NCBI RefSeq assembly: GCF_011326725.1
Contig: NZ_JAANCO010000001.1
Span: forward strand, 2,331,115 to 2,395,114
Length of the DNA: 64,000 bases
Direction: 5' to 3'
From: Microbacterium excoecariae
GTDB taxonomy: Bacteria; Actinomycetota; Actinomycetes; Actinomycetales; Microbacteriaceae
Shown in pieces: positions 50,133 to 59,240 of this stretch. The notes under the pieces were generated by a model. That model saw only the letters and a list, made by a program, of their open reading frames with translations. It had not been told where the DNA came from and searched no databases. A program made the translations under genes and the position numbers. Numbering within the stretch: position 1 is the stretch's first letter; every line of letters begins with the position of its first letter.

Positions 50133-51710
50133 TCAGTCGGCGAGAGTGATCTCGTACACGTCGACCGTCTGGTGGTGCGACGCGCGGTAGGTGTAGCCCT
50201 CGACACGGTCGGACATGACCGCGACGAGGTTCGAGTTGGCCAGGTTCATCGAGACGAAGTCACCGGTGATGGTCTCCTGCGCCTCGAGGTACTGCGCGCA
50301 GCGCGCGTCCTCGTCGGTCTCGCGCTGGGCGGACTCGAGCAGCTCGTCGACCTCGGCGTTGTCGTACGCGCCCCAGTTCTGCCCCGTGCCGATGAACTGC
50401 GAATCGAAGTTCTGGTACAGGATCGCGCTGGCGTCCGGGAACGCCGGGAACGCGTAGATCATGCCCATCTGCGGGCGCGTGTCGTCGCTCGCGTAGAGCT
50501 CCACGAACTGCGGGTAGGTGACGGCCTGCAGTTCGAGCGTGATGCCAATCTCGGCGAGGTTCGACTGCAGCAGCGTCGCGGCCTGCTCCATCTCGGTCGT
50601 CGCCTCGAGGTAGACCATCGACACGGTGGTGCCGGCGAGACCGTTGTCGTCGACGAGCTGCTGGGCGCGCTCGAGGTCGAACGTCGGCTGCCCGATGTCG
50701 TCGGTCGTGGAGCACTGCATACCGCCCGGCAGCGGCCCGTTGACCGTGTTTCCGGCGCCGAGCAGGATCGCGTCGACGTGCTGTTGGTAGTCGTACGCGT
50801 ACGAGATCGCCTCGCGCAGAGCCGGATCCGAGGTCGTCGGGTCGGCCATGTTGAAGAACGAGTACAGCACGACGTTCGTCGCGGACGAGTCGGTCACGAA
50901 CCCGTCGGTGTCGAACTGGGCGCGGTCGGCGGGCGCGATGTCCATGGCGATGTCGATGTCGCCCGAGGTGAGCGCCGAGGCCTGCGTGGAGGCCTCCGTC
51001 AGGTAGCGGAACTCGATGTTCTCCGCCTGGCCGTCGAACCCACCCCAGTAGTCGGCGTACTGCGCGTAGGTCGCCGACTGGTTCGGGGTGTACCCCGTGA
51101 CGGTGTACGGGCCGGATCCGGCGTCGTTCGTCGCGAGCCAGGACTGGCCCTGGTCGTCGCCCGCGTTCTCCTCGACGAGCGCCGAGTTGACGACGTAGAC
51201 GCGGGTGAGCGCCGCGAGGAAGGGGGCGTCGGCCTCGCTGAGGGTGATCTCGACGTGCGTGTCGTCGATCGCCTCGGCGTGGTCGTAGGCGGTGAGGAAC
51301 GACGCGACGCCGATCCCGATGCCCTGGATCCGGTCCAGGGTGTACACGACGTCGGCGGCCGTGAGCGCCGCGCCGTCGTGGAAGGTGACGTCGTCGCGGA
51401 GCGTCAGCGAGATGACGGTGCCGCTGTCGTCAACGCTCCACTCGGTGACGAGCTCGCCCGCCAGCTGGTTGTCGTCGTCGTAGGTGAGGAGCGAGTCGTA
51501 GGCCGGGATGACGACCTCGTCGACCGTCGAGTTGTCGGCCTGCACGGGGTCGAACGACGCCGGCGGCTCGTTCTCCGCGATGACGAGCGTGCCCTGGCGG
51601 GCTCCGCCCGTGGCGGCGGATCCGCCGGTGTCGCCGGATCCGGCGCAGCTGGCGAGCAGCAGCGCCGTGCCGAGGATCGCTGCGGTGCCCAAGAGGTGGG
51701 TTGAACGCAT
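50133..51710 (-). CDS. Opp/Dpp-type ABC substrate-binding lipoprotein 3
   Basis: 525-residue family 5 binding protein. The lipobox LASC gives Cys22 after a short signal. Conserved blocks are LAGELVTEWSVDDSGTVISL, LRDDVTFHDGAALTAADVVY and ALREAISYAYDYQQHVDAIL. It lies 8 bases after hyuB. Unlike binding proteins 1 and 2 it is close to classical dipeptide/opine binding proteins. Likely ligands are hydantoins, N-carbamoyl amino acids or pyroglutamyl compounds, inferred from its operon. Confidence 0.92.
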   Translation of the reverse strand: MRSTHLLGTAAILGTALLLASCAGSGDTGGSAATGGARQGTLVIAENEPPASFDPVQADNSTVDEVVIPAYDSLLTYDDDNQLAGELVTEWSVDDSGTVISLTLRDDVTFHDGAALTAADVVYTLDRIQGIGIGVASFLTAYDHAEAIDDTHVEITLSEADAPFLAALTRVYVVNSALVEENAGDDQGQSWLATNDAGSGPYTVTGYTPNQSATYAQYADYWGGFDGQAENIEFRYLTEASTQASALTSGDIDIAMDIAPADRAQFDTDGFVTDSSATNVVLYSFFNMADPTTSDPALREAISYAYDYQQHVDAILLGAGNTVNGPLPGGMQCSTTDDIGQPTFDLERAQQLVDDNGLAGTTVSMVYLEATTEMEQAATLLQSNLAEIGITLELQAVTYPQFVELYASDDTRPQMGMIYAFPAFPDASAILYQNFDSQFIGTGQNWGAYDNAEVDELLESAQRETDEDARCAQYLEAQETITGDFVSMNLANSNLVAVMSDRVEGYTYRASHHQTVDVYEITLAD

Positions 51711-51718
51711 GTCGGTAC

Positions 51719-53452
51719 CTATTCCTGTGAGGAGGGGGATCGGGTGTCACGGCGCGCGGTGGGGGACCACGAGCCGTCAGGGTGGATCTCTACGCCGTAG
51801 AGCTCGCGAGCGGCGTCTGCGCTCACGTAGCCGTCGATGACGTCCTCGACGACAGCCTGGGGGTCACGCTCGAGCGGGTCGCCGTAGCCGCCCCCGCCCG
51901 CCGTGCGGTTGATGAACCTCTCCCCCGCGGCCATCGAGGCGCGGTACATGCCGACGCGCTTGGCGCGATCGGTGTCCGGCCAGATGACCATCTCGCTCGG
52001 CTCGGGCTCGAGCCCGCCGTCGAGCGCCCAGGGGCGGGTCTTGGTCTTCTTCTTCATCGAGAGCACCTCGCCGGGCTCCGTGTAGCTCACCTCGCGGAGC
52101 ACGCCGACGCCGCCGCGGTGGCGGCCTGCGCCCGCCGAGTCCTGGATGAGCTCGAGGCGCTCGTGCAGGAGCGTCGCCTTGTGCTCGAGGACCTCGATCG
52201 GGGTGTTGCGCACGGTCGTCTGCGAGGGGTGCTGCTGGGCGTTGCCGCCGTCGTGGTCGCGCGTCGCGCCCCACCCGATGCCCTCGTTGTTGCTGACGAC
52301 ATAGTCGGATCCGGTGCGCGAATCGTGGCCGAGCGCCATGAACCCGGGCTCGTCCCCGCCGGAGGAGGCGGGGATCTCGGCGAGGGCCTGCGCAAGCGCC
52401 TTGTGGACGAGCTCGGTGGCGACGATGGCACTCCACTGCGTGAAGGTCGCGGCGGGGTAGACGGCGTGGAAGATGCTGCCCTCCTCCGCGATGACCTCGA
52501 GCGGCGCGAAGTGGCCCGCGTTGGAGGGCTCCTCGGGCGTCGTGAGGCTCTTGAAGGTGGCTTTCACGATGCCCTCGGTGGCGCCGATCGGCAGGTTCAC
52601 GGGGCCCAGGACCGACGGCGAGGAACCCGTGTAGTCGGCGGTGATGCGGTCGCCGTCGATCGTGACGCGCACCGTGATCTCGATGAGGTCGTCGCTGATG
52701 TTGTCGTCGTCGATGTAGTCGGTCGCCGTCCAGCTGCCATTCGGCAGGGCCTCGACGGCGCGGCGCGCGACGGACTCGCCGTGCTCGATGACCTGGCGAA
52801 TCGCCTGCTCGACCTGGTCGATGCCGAACTTCTCCCAGATCTGGTGGAGGCTGCGCTCCCCCACCCGCAGCGCGGCGAGCTGGGCGTGGAAGTCGCCGAG
52901 GGTGAGCTCGGGCAGGCGCGAGTTGAAGCGGATGAGCTCCGCGACGTCGTGGACGAGCTCGCCGCCCGCGACAATCTTCGTGCCCGGGAAGATGAGCCCC
53001 TCCTGGTGCATGTCCGTTGAGTCGAGGACGTATCCCGGAGCCTTGGCGCCGAGGTCCATCCAGTGCGCGCGCACCGCGAGGAACGCGGCGGGCGCGTCGC
53101 GGCCGTCGAGGAAGACGGGGGCGAACAGCATGGCATCGTAGGCGTGCGCGCCGCTCCAGTACGGGTAGTTCAGGAGGAAGACGTCGCCGGGCCCCATGTT
53201 CTCGACGCCGATGTAGCGAGAGCCCTCCATGAGCGCGCGGTCGTTGGCGCCGAGGAAGTGCGTGATGCCGCTCGCCTCCGCCATCAGCTGCTGCTCGGCG
53301 TTGTAGATGGAGATCCCGAAGTCGAGGACGTCGTAGATGACCGGGTTGAAGGCGCTGCGCACGAGCGTGCGGCGCATCTGCTCGGCCGCCGAGACGACGT
53401 AGTTCCGGATGACCTCGACGGTGGCCCCGTCGAGTCGCTGTTCCGCGGTCAT
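51719..53452 (-). CDS. hyuB: Hydantoinase B / oxoprolinase beta subunit family
   Basis: 577-residue subunit of an ATP-dependent cyclic amide hydrolase (N-methylhydantoinase, 5-oxoprolinase or acetone-carboxylase family). Family features: TLVRSAFNPVIYDVLDFG, GPGDVFLLNYPYWSGAHAYD, RAHWMDLGAKAPGY and AGAGRHRGGVGVLREVSY. Length is typical of HyuB. The ATG at 53452 overlaps the hyuA stop by 4 bases, as expected for subunits made in equal amount. Confidence 0.92.
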   Translation of the reverse strand: MTAEQRLDGATVEVIRNYVVSAAEQMRRTLVRSAFNPVIYDVLDFGISIYNAEQQLMAEASGITHFLGANDRALMEGSRYIGVENMGPGDVFLLNYPYWSGAHAYDAMLFAPVFLDGRDAPAAFLAVRAHWMDLGAKAPGYVLDSTDMHQEGLIFPGTKIVAGGELVHDVAELIRFNSRLPELTLGDFHAQLAALRVGERSLHQIWEKFGIDQVEQAIRQVIEHGESVARRAVEALPNGSWTATDYIDDDNISDDLIEITVRVTIDGDRITADYTGSSPSVLGPVNLPIGATEGIVKATFKSLTTPEEPSNAGHFAPLEVIAEEGSIFHAVYPAATFTQWSAIVATELVHKALAQALAEIPASSGGDEPGFMALGHDSRTGSDYVVSNNEGIGWGATRDHDGGNAQQHPSQTTVRNTPIEVLEHKATLLHERLELIQDSAGAGRHRGGVGVLREVSYTEPGEVLSMKKKTKTRPWALDGGLEPEPSEMVIWPDTDRAKRVGMYRASMAAGERFINRTAGGGGYGDPLERDPQAVVEDVIDGYVSADAARELYGVEIHPDGSWSPTARRDTRSPSSQE

Positions 53453-55509
53453 GACGCGGCTCCCTTCAGGCTGATGGCGAGGTGTCCGTACTCGTTGACG
53501 AGGAGCTCCTGGTCGCTGAAGAACACGGTGGTCGAGGTGCCCTCTTCGACGATCGCGGGGCCCGCGATCGTCTGCCGCGCGAGGAGGCTATGGCGGTCGT
53601 ACACGGCCGCGTCGACCCACGCATCGGTGGCGACGTCGAACAGGCGGCGCGAGGAGACGGCCTCCGGCGATCCGGACCCGGAAGCGATGCGCACGAGCGG
53701 CGGCTTCGGCTGCACGCCGACGGCGCGCAGACGAACGGAGAGGATCTGGCCCGGCTCGTCCATCGCGTGGCCGTGGCGCGAGAGGTGCTGCGCGTTGAAC
53801 GCCGCGAGGACGTCGGCCGCGGTGTCGCCCGGTCGGTACTCGACCGAGAGCGTGTGCTCCTGACCCCGGTAGCGCACGTCGAGGGTGCGGACGATGCGGC
53901 GGGCCTCCTCAGGGACCTCCTGCCGGTCGAGGACCTCGGTGGCGCGGCCCTCGAGCTCGCGGAACGTGGACTCGAGGATGGCGAGCTCCTCGTCGTCTAG
54001 CGGGGCCAGCGCTGTGGCGGCGAACTCGAACTCGAGATCGCTCATGAGCATGCCGAACGCCGAGAACGCGGCGGGCACGGGCGGAACGAGCGCGGTGCGG
54101 ATCCCCATCTCGCGCGCCAGCATGGGCGCGAGGAGCGGGCCGGCGCCGCCGAAGGCGAGGAGGGTGAACTCGCGCGGGTCGAGGCCGCGCTCAATCGTGA
54201 TCTCGCGCAGGGCGCCGACGGTGCGGGCGACGAGGATCCGGAGGATGCTCGCGGCCGCGGCCGTCTTGTCGAGCCCGAGGGGGGTCGCCACGACGCGCTC
54301 GATGGCGTCGCGGGCCGCGTCGGCTGAGACCTGCATCTGGCCGCCGAGGAAGCGATCGGGGTCGAGGAAGCCGAGCGCGAACGCGGCGTCCGTCACGGTC
54401 GGCTCGGTGCCGCCGTTGCCGTAGGCGACGGGGCCCGGAACGGATCCTGCGGACCGAGGCCCGACCTTGAGGAGCTCGCCGTCCATCCACGCGATCGATC
54501 CGCCACCGGCGCCGATCGTGCGGATGTCGAAGATAGGCAAGAGCAGCGGGAGGCCGTCGATCTCGGCCTCGTGCACCTCGCTCGGTTGCCCGTCGACGAC
54601 GACGCACGAGTCAACGCTCGTGCCGCCCACGTCGAACGACAGCACGTTCGGCAGGCCCAGCTCGCGGGCGAGGAACGTCGTCCCGACGACGCCGCCGGCG
54701 GGGCCGGAGAGCACGGTCGTCAGCGGCGCCTGCTTGGCAAGGTCGGCGGTCATGGCCCCGCCGCCCGAGCGCATGATGTGCAGCGGGGTCGCGAGTCCGC
54801 CCTCGGCGAGCTTGCCCTCCAGCGAGGCGATGTAGTCGTCCAGCACGGGGCGGATGTACGCGTCGAGCGCGACGGTGCTCGTGCGCTCGTACTCCCGGTA
54901 CTCGCGCGTGAGGTCGCTCGAGAGCGACACGGCGGTGCCGGGGAAGGCCTCGCGCAGGATCCGGCCCGCAGCCTGCTCGTGGCGCGGATCCGCGTAGGAG
55001 TGCAAGAAGCACACGGCGATCGAGGACAGGCCGTGCTCCTCCACGAGGATGCGGCCCGCCTCGCGCACGGCGTCCTCGTCGAGCGGGACGAGCTCGCGGC
55101 CCTGCGCGTCGAGGCGGCCCGGCACGCCCAGGCGGTGGCGGCGCGGCACGAGCGGCGCGGGGCGCTGGTACTGGAAGTCGTACATGTGCGCGGCGGGGAT
55201 CGCGGCGCGCGCGATCTCGAGGAGGTCGCTGAAGCCCTCGTTCGTGATGATGCCGACGGCGGCGCCGCTGCGCTGCAGGATCGCGTTGAGGCCGAGCGTC
55301 GTGCCGTGCGCAAACGACTCGATCTCCGCGATGTCGGCGCCCATGCCGTCGACGAGGCCCGTGATGCCCTCGAGCACGCCGCGGGCGGGCTCGGCAGGGG
55401 TCGTGGACACCTTGTGGACGGTGATGTCGCCGTTCGTCGTGTCGTACGAGATGGCGTCGACGAAGGTTCCGCCGATGTCGACGGCGACCTTGAGGCGGGG
55501 GTCGGTCAC
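53449..55509 (-). CDS. hyuA: Hydantoinase A / oxoprolinase alpha subunit family
   Basis: 686-residue ATP-binding subunit. The N-terminal phosphate loop is VAVDIGGTFVDAIS, then FAHGTTLGLNAILQRSGA, a second ASKHA-type motif LSFDVGGTSVDSC, IRTIGAGGGSIAW and LLAFGGAGPLLAPMLARE. It starts with the GTG at 55509, overlapping the amidohydrolase stop. With HyuB it would hydrolyse a five-membered cyclic imide or lactam with ATP; N-methylhydantoin to N-carbamoylsarcosine is a precedent in creatinine breakdown. Confidence 0.93.
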   Translation of the reverse strand: MTDPRLKVAVDIGGTFVDAISYDTTNGDITVHKVSTTPAEPARGVLEGITGLVDGMGADIAEIESFAHGTTLGLNAILQRSGAAVGIITNEGFSDLLEIARAAIPAAHMYDFQYQRPAPLVPRRHRLGVPGRLDAQGRELVPLDEDAVREAGRILVEEHGLSSIAVCFLHSYADPRHEQAAGRILREAFPGTAVSLSSDLTREYREYERTSTVALDAYIRPVLDDYIASLEGKLAEGGLATPLHIMRSGGGAMTADLAKQAPLTTVLSGPAGGVVGTTFLARELGLPNVLSFDVGGTSVDSCVVVDGQPSEVHEAEIDGLPLLLPIFDIRTIGAGGGSIAWMDGELLKVGPRSAGSVPGPVAYGNGGTEPTVTDAAFALGFLDPDRFLGGQMQVSADAARDAIERVVATPLGLDKTAAAASILRILVARTVGALREITIERGLDPREFTLLAFGGAGPLLAPMLAREMGIRTALVPPVPAAFSAFGMLMSDLEFEFAATALAPLDDEELAILESTFRELEGRATEVLDRQEVPEEARRIVRTLDVRYRGQEHTLSVEYRPGDTAADVLAAFNAQHLSRHGHAMDEPGQILSVRLRAVGVQPKPPLVRIASGSGSPEAVSSRRLFDVATDAWVDAAVYDRHSLLARQTIAGPAIVEEGTSTTVFFSDQELLVNEYGHLAISLKGAAS

Positions 55510-56825
55510 TGGACTCCTCCGTTCGGGGCGGGGTTCGGGGCGATGGTCGCGGCGACGTCGAGGTCGCTGCGGACGAGGCGGCCGGCCTGGATGACCGTGC
55601 CGATAGTGCGGAGGGCCGAGACCGTGGCGGTCGGGTCTTCCTCGGTGATGACGAAGTCGGCGGCGAGACCCTCGCGGATGGACCCGAAGCGGTCCTCGGA
55701 GCGCAGCAGGCGCGCGGCCTCCCAGGTACCGGCTCGCAGGGCGGCGCCCGTGGGCAGGCCGGCCTGCTCGAGATACTCCATCTCCTTGACGGCGCAGGAG
55801 GTGCCGTCGTGCGGCTCGCCCGGCAGGTAGTCGGTGCCGGCGACGATGCGGATCCCGTCGCCGTCCAGCTCGTCGGGCGACGTGATGGCGCGGCCGAAGG
55901 CGCGCTGGATGCTCTCGAGGTGCTGGGGGTGCACCCGCTGGGCGAGCTCGATCTGCCACTCGGTGAAGCCGTGGTCGCGCATCCAGACGGGGCTGGAGGT
56001 GACCGAGAGCGTCGGCGTGAGGTAGGAGCGGTGCGCGGCCATCATCGACACCGTCTCCTCATCGAGGTCGTAGCCGTGCTCGAACGCGTTGATGCCGACC
56101 GAGATGGCCTCGCGGATCGCCTCGCCGCCGCCCGCGTGGGCCGCGACGTACGTGCCCTGCTCGCGGGTGGCGCGCACGACGGCCGCCATCTCCTCGCGCG
56201 TCATCTGCGCGCCGTTGAAGGACTCGTCGGCGTGCGCGATGCCGCCCGTGATGAACACCTTGATGTGGTCGGCGCCGGCCTCGAGCTCGGTGCGCGCGGC
56301 CTTGAGGAACTCGTCGGCGCCGTCGGCGTACACGCACGCCATACCCTTGCCGTGCCCGCCGGTGATTCCGAGCGCGCGCCCGGAGGCGAGGATCCGCGGT
56401 GCCTCCATCCAGCCCGCGGCGACGGCCTTGCGGATCTCGATGTCGGCCTGGTTCTGCTCGTCCAGGGTGCGCACCGTGGTGACGCCGGCGTACAGCGCGT
56501 CCCGGGCCCGGCTCGCGCCGCGCAGGACGCTCTGCGCCGACGTCTCGGTGACGTCCGTGTCGTCGAACGGGTAGACGATCGTGAGGTGGGTGTGCACCGA
56601 CACCAGGCCGGGCGCGAGGTAGCGGCCGCCGAGATCTACGACGGCGGCGCCCGCGGGCGCGGGCTGGTCGGTGACCGTGCGGATCACGCCGCGAAAGACC
56701 TCGACGTTCGCCTCCGAGACGCTCGTCCCGACGACGTCGACGACGCGGCCGCCGACGAGCCACAGCGGCTCGTCCGAGGCGGGCATGCCGGGGCGCGCCG
56801 ACGGAATGTTTGTGTTGCGGATCAT
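55506..56825 (-). CDS. Amidohydrolase family metal hydrolase (imidazolonepropionase/Xaa-Arg dipeptidase-like)
   Basis: 439-residue amidohydrolase-superfamily protein. Metal ligands appear in VHTHLTI (HxH), the lysine in DHIKVFITGGIAH, histidines in VAAHAGGG and FEHGYDL, and the aspartate in IVAGTDYLPG. This pattern with a lysine and two later histidines is that of the prolidase/Xaa-Arg dipeptidase and imidazolonepropionase-like branch. Likely hydrolyses an N-acyl or cyclic amide. Start overlaps the FAD oxidase stop (ATGA). Confidence 0.88.
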   Translation of the reverse strand: MIRNTNIPSARPGMPASDEPLWLVGGRVVDVVGTSVSEANVEVFRGVIRTVTDQPAPAGAAVVDLGGRYLAPGLVSVHTHLTIVYPFDDTDVTETSAQSVLRGASRARDALYAGVTTVRTLDEQNQADIEIRKAVAAGWMEAPRILASGRALGITGGHGKGMACVYADGADEFLKAARTELEAGADHIKVFITGGIAHADESFNGAQMTREEMAAVVRATREQGTYVAAHAGGGEAIREAISVGINAFEHGYDLDEETVSMMAAHRSYLTPTLSVTSSPVWMRDHGFTEWQIELAQRVHPQHLESIQRAFGRAITSPDELDGDGIRIVAGTDYLPGEPHDGTSCAVKEMEYLEQAGLPTGAALRAGTWEAARLLRSEDRFGSIREGLAADFVITEEDPTATVSALRTIGTVIQAGRLVRSDLDVAATIAPNPAPNGGVQ

Positions 56826-57988
56826 GCGGAGATCGCTTCCTTGCCCGCCGTCGCGAGCAGTCGTTCCGGTCCGAGGTCGCGTACGTCGACCTGCGGCGTC
56901 TCGCCGGTGACGGTCTCGGCGAGCGTGCGGGCCCAGAGGGGGGAGAAGGTGAAGGAATAAGTGCCGGTGGCGACGAGAAACCCCGTGAGGCCGGGAACCT
57001 CGCCGACGACGGGCATCTCGTCGGGCGTGGCGGCCAGCGGACCGCTCCAGGCGCGGGAGAGGCCGAGCCCCGCCAGCTCTGGCACGACGCGCACCGCGTC
57101 GGCCAGGTTGCCGGCGACGTTCTCGTCGACGACGGGTGCTGGCTCGCCGAGGGTGAGCTGTCCGGCGGGCCAGCCGCCACCGATGACGACGCTGCCGGAT
57201 CCGACCTGCTTCACGGACAGCCCGATGCCGATGTGCTGCACAAGGTGCGGCAGGAAACGCGGGGCGCGGACGGTCTCGAGCATCTGGATCGCAAGGGGCT
57301 CGAGCCGCAGCTCGGCTCCCGCGAGCTGCGTGACCCGGCCGGCCCACGGGCCCGCCGCGTTGACGACGACCGGCGCGGAGAAGTTCCCGACCGTGCTCCG
57401 GACCTCCCAGTCCTGTCCGACGCGCGCCAGCGCCGTGACGGGGGCGTTCGAGTAGACGCGGGCGCCTCGTTCCCGCGCCGCGCGCAGGTACGCGGGGGTG
57501 ACGAGGAGCGAGTTGGCGTATCCATCGGCCGCGCACCACGTCGCGCCGAGCACCGACGGACCCAGCTGCGGGAGCGCGGCGCGCACGGCGTCGCCGTCGA
57601 GCACCTCGGTCTCGATGCCGGCGGCGCGCTCCCACGCGGACTTCTCGTGGAGCGCCGCCAGGTCCTCGGGCGTCTCCGCGACGGTGAATCCGCCGCAGCG
57701 CACGACCTCGACGGGCCGGCCGAGGCGTTCCTCCACGCCCTCCCATAGGTCGCTCGCGACCTTCTGCAGCGGCACGAGGCGCGCGGCGTCGACCGCGATG
57801 CCCTGGCCGGGCCGGCGCGTGTGGATGGCCTGGATGTGGAGGTTGCCCGCCGTGGTGCCGGATCCCTGCCGGCCCGGCAGCGCGCGCTCGAGGAGCACGA
57901 CGTCGAGGCCGCGGTCGGCGAGCTCGAACGCGGTGGCGGATCCGAGAACGCCTCCGCCAATGACGATGACGTCGGCGGTCTGGCTCAC
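56822..57988 (-). CDS. FAD-dependent amine oxidase (DAO family; sarcosine/iminodiacetate oxidase-like)
   Basis: 388-residue D-amino-acid-oxidase-superfamily protein. The dinucleotide fold is VIVIGGGVLGSATAFELADR, followed by GSGTTAGNLHIQ, NAAGPWAG and the C-terminal FAD contact GTYSFTFSP. No covalent-flavin cysteine motif of monomeric sarcosine oxidase is evident. The GTG at 57988 overlaps the DapA-family stop (GTGA). Candidates are sarcosine, iminodiacetate or a D-amino acid or cyclic imino acid; all fit a C-N catabolic operon. Confidence 0.88.
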   Translation of the reverse strand: MSQTADVIVIGGGVLGSATAFELADRGLDVVLLERALPGRQGSGTTAGNLHIQAIHTRRPGQGIAVDAARLVPLQKVASDLWEGVEERLGRPVEVVRCGGFTVAETPEDLAALHEKSAWERAAGIETEVLDGDAVRAALPQLGPSVLGATWCAADGYANSLLVTPAYLRAARERGARVYSNAPVTALARVGQDWEVRSTVGNFSAPVVVNAAGPWAGRVTQLAGAELRLEPLAIQMLETVRAPRFLPHLVQHIGIGLSVKQVGSGSVVIGGGWPAGQLTLGEPAPVVDENVAGNLADAVRVVPELAGLGLSRAWSGPLAATPDEMPVVGEVPGLTGFLVATGTYSFTFSPLWARTLAETVTGETPQVDVRDLGPERLLATAGKEAISA

Positions 57989-58959
57989 CACGTCGCGCGC
58001 TCCGCGATCACGGCCGCCTCGCGGTCGGCGGACAGGGGAAGCTCGCCGGCGCGGAGGATCGCGGCGATGTCGCGGATCGCCCCCGCGTCCGTGACCTCGA
58101 GCAGCGGCCGGCGCACGCGGCCGGCGGGCTGACCCAGCAGTTCCATCGCGAGCTTGAGCTGCGAGATGGGGGAGGCAAAGCGTCCGCTGTAGTCGCCGGC
58201 GATCAGGCGTCCGCTGATCGCCTGGTACTTGTCGACCCAGAACCGCGCGAGGTCGAGGTTCCCGGCCAGCGCCGCCTCGTAGAAGGGCACGCCGTAGGGG
58301 GCCGCGACGCCGCCGCCATCGATCGCGCCGTCGCCCCCGAGGCCGGCCATGATCGCAAGACCCTTGCGGTGGCTCAGGCTGCCGAAGACGCGCACTCGCT
58401 CGGCGACCTCCTGGACGGTCCCGACCATGGCGTTCCAGTCGCCCGTCGAGTCCTTGATCGCCGCGACGTTCGGCAGGTCGGCGAGGTCGGACATGAGCCC
58501 GGGGACCTGCGCGAGGTCGGCGGAGACACCGCGCGGCCAGTTGTAGACCATGAACGGCAGGGCGGTCGCGCCGCTGACCTCGCGGTAGAACTCCAGCGCC
58601 TCCGCGGGCGACGGGTGCACGTAGGGCGGCACCGTCGCGAGCGCGCCGTCGGCGCCCGCCGATTCCGCGTGCCGCGCGAGGGCGATGGCCTCGTCGGCGG
58701 TGGAGGCGGTGACGCCGATGACGACGGGGATCCGACCCGCGACCGCGTCGACCGCGACCTCCGCGACCTGGCGGCGCTCGGCCACGGACTGGCTGAACCA
58801 CTCCCCCGTGCTGCCGTTGATGAGCACGCCGTGCACGCCCTGGCTCACGTACAGATCCATGAGCTGTCGGAGCCCCGGCTCGTCGACGGATCCGTCGGCG
58901 GCGAACGGGGTGGAGGCGGCGGGCCAGTAGCCCGACCACTCGACGTCGTGTCGGTTCAT
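57985..58959 (-). CDS. DapA/NanA-family aldolase-lyase
   Basis: 324-residue class I aldolase of the dihydrodipicolinate synthase family. The Schiff-base lysine is Lys169 (AAIKDSTGD), the catalytic tyrosine Tyr139 (FMVYNWPR) and the carboxylate loop NGSTGEW. Starts at the ATG at 58959 with GAGGAA upstream; first gene of the 12-gene operon. It is not near lysine genes, so a catabolic role is likely, such as deamination or cleavage of a keto acid after the FAD oxidase. Known catabolic relatives include the hydroxyproline-pathway deaminase; no racemase is present here. Confidence 0.9.
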   Translation of the reverse strand: MNRHDVEWSGYWPAASTPFAADGSVDEPGLRQLMDLYVSQGVHGVLINGSTGEWFSQSVAERRQVAEVAVDAVAGRIPVVIGVTASTADEAIALARHAESAGADGALATVPPYVHPSPAEALEFYREVSGATALPFMVYNWPRGVSADLAQVPGLMSDLADLPNVAAIKDSTGDWNAMVGTVQEVAERVRVFGSLSHRKGLAIMAGLGGDGAIDGGGVAAPYGVPFYEAALAGNLDLARFWVDKYQAISGRLIAGDYSGRFASPISQLKLAMELLGQPAGRVRRPLLEVTDAGAIRDIAAILRAGELPLSADREAAVIAERATW

Positions 58960-59004
58960 TGCTTCCTCTGGTCTCCCGCCGTGCGGCGAGCAATTCCTGC
59001 GATC

Positions 59005-59019
59005 GTTTGCATTAGTTTG
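59005..59019 (-). promoter_or_regulatory. Direct repeat before dapA-family operon (CAAAC-TAATG-CAAAC)
   Basis: On the minus strand CAAAC occurs twice with a 10-base period, 46-60 bases before the operon start. It may be part of the promoter or an operator; spacing differs by one base from the GlnR-like sites elsewhere in the island. Confidence 0.3.
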
Positions 59020-59080
59020 AGGACACATTTGGCCGGAGCGCAAGGCGGAAACCAGGTTTTTCACCGCTCGAAACATGGTA

Positions 59081-59154
59081 GAAATGCGCCATTTCGACGC
59101 GCTTGCGCAGAACGCCGCAACCGTGGATCATCGTGTCGACGACACGTTCGAACG
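59081..59154. promoter_or_regulatory. Cluster of palindromes upstream of lacI-family gene
   Basis: Three perfect inverted repeats lie in the divergent region: GAAATG-CGC-CATTTC (59081-59095), CGTGTCG-A-CGACACG (59132-59146) and CGTTCGAACG (59145-59154, central CG as in LacI-family operators). They are candidates for autoregulation and for control of the divergent operon by the LacI protein. No gene is visible in 58960-59240. Confidence 0.45.
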
Positions 59155-59240
59155 CTCAATATGCATTCGATTGCAGACTGTTAGCGTGCACGTGTCGGCG
59201 CCGCGCGGACCACCCGCTGGCGCGTTGGGGAGGACCACAC

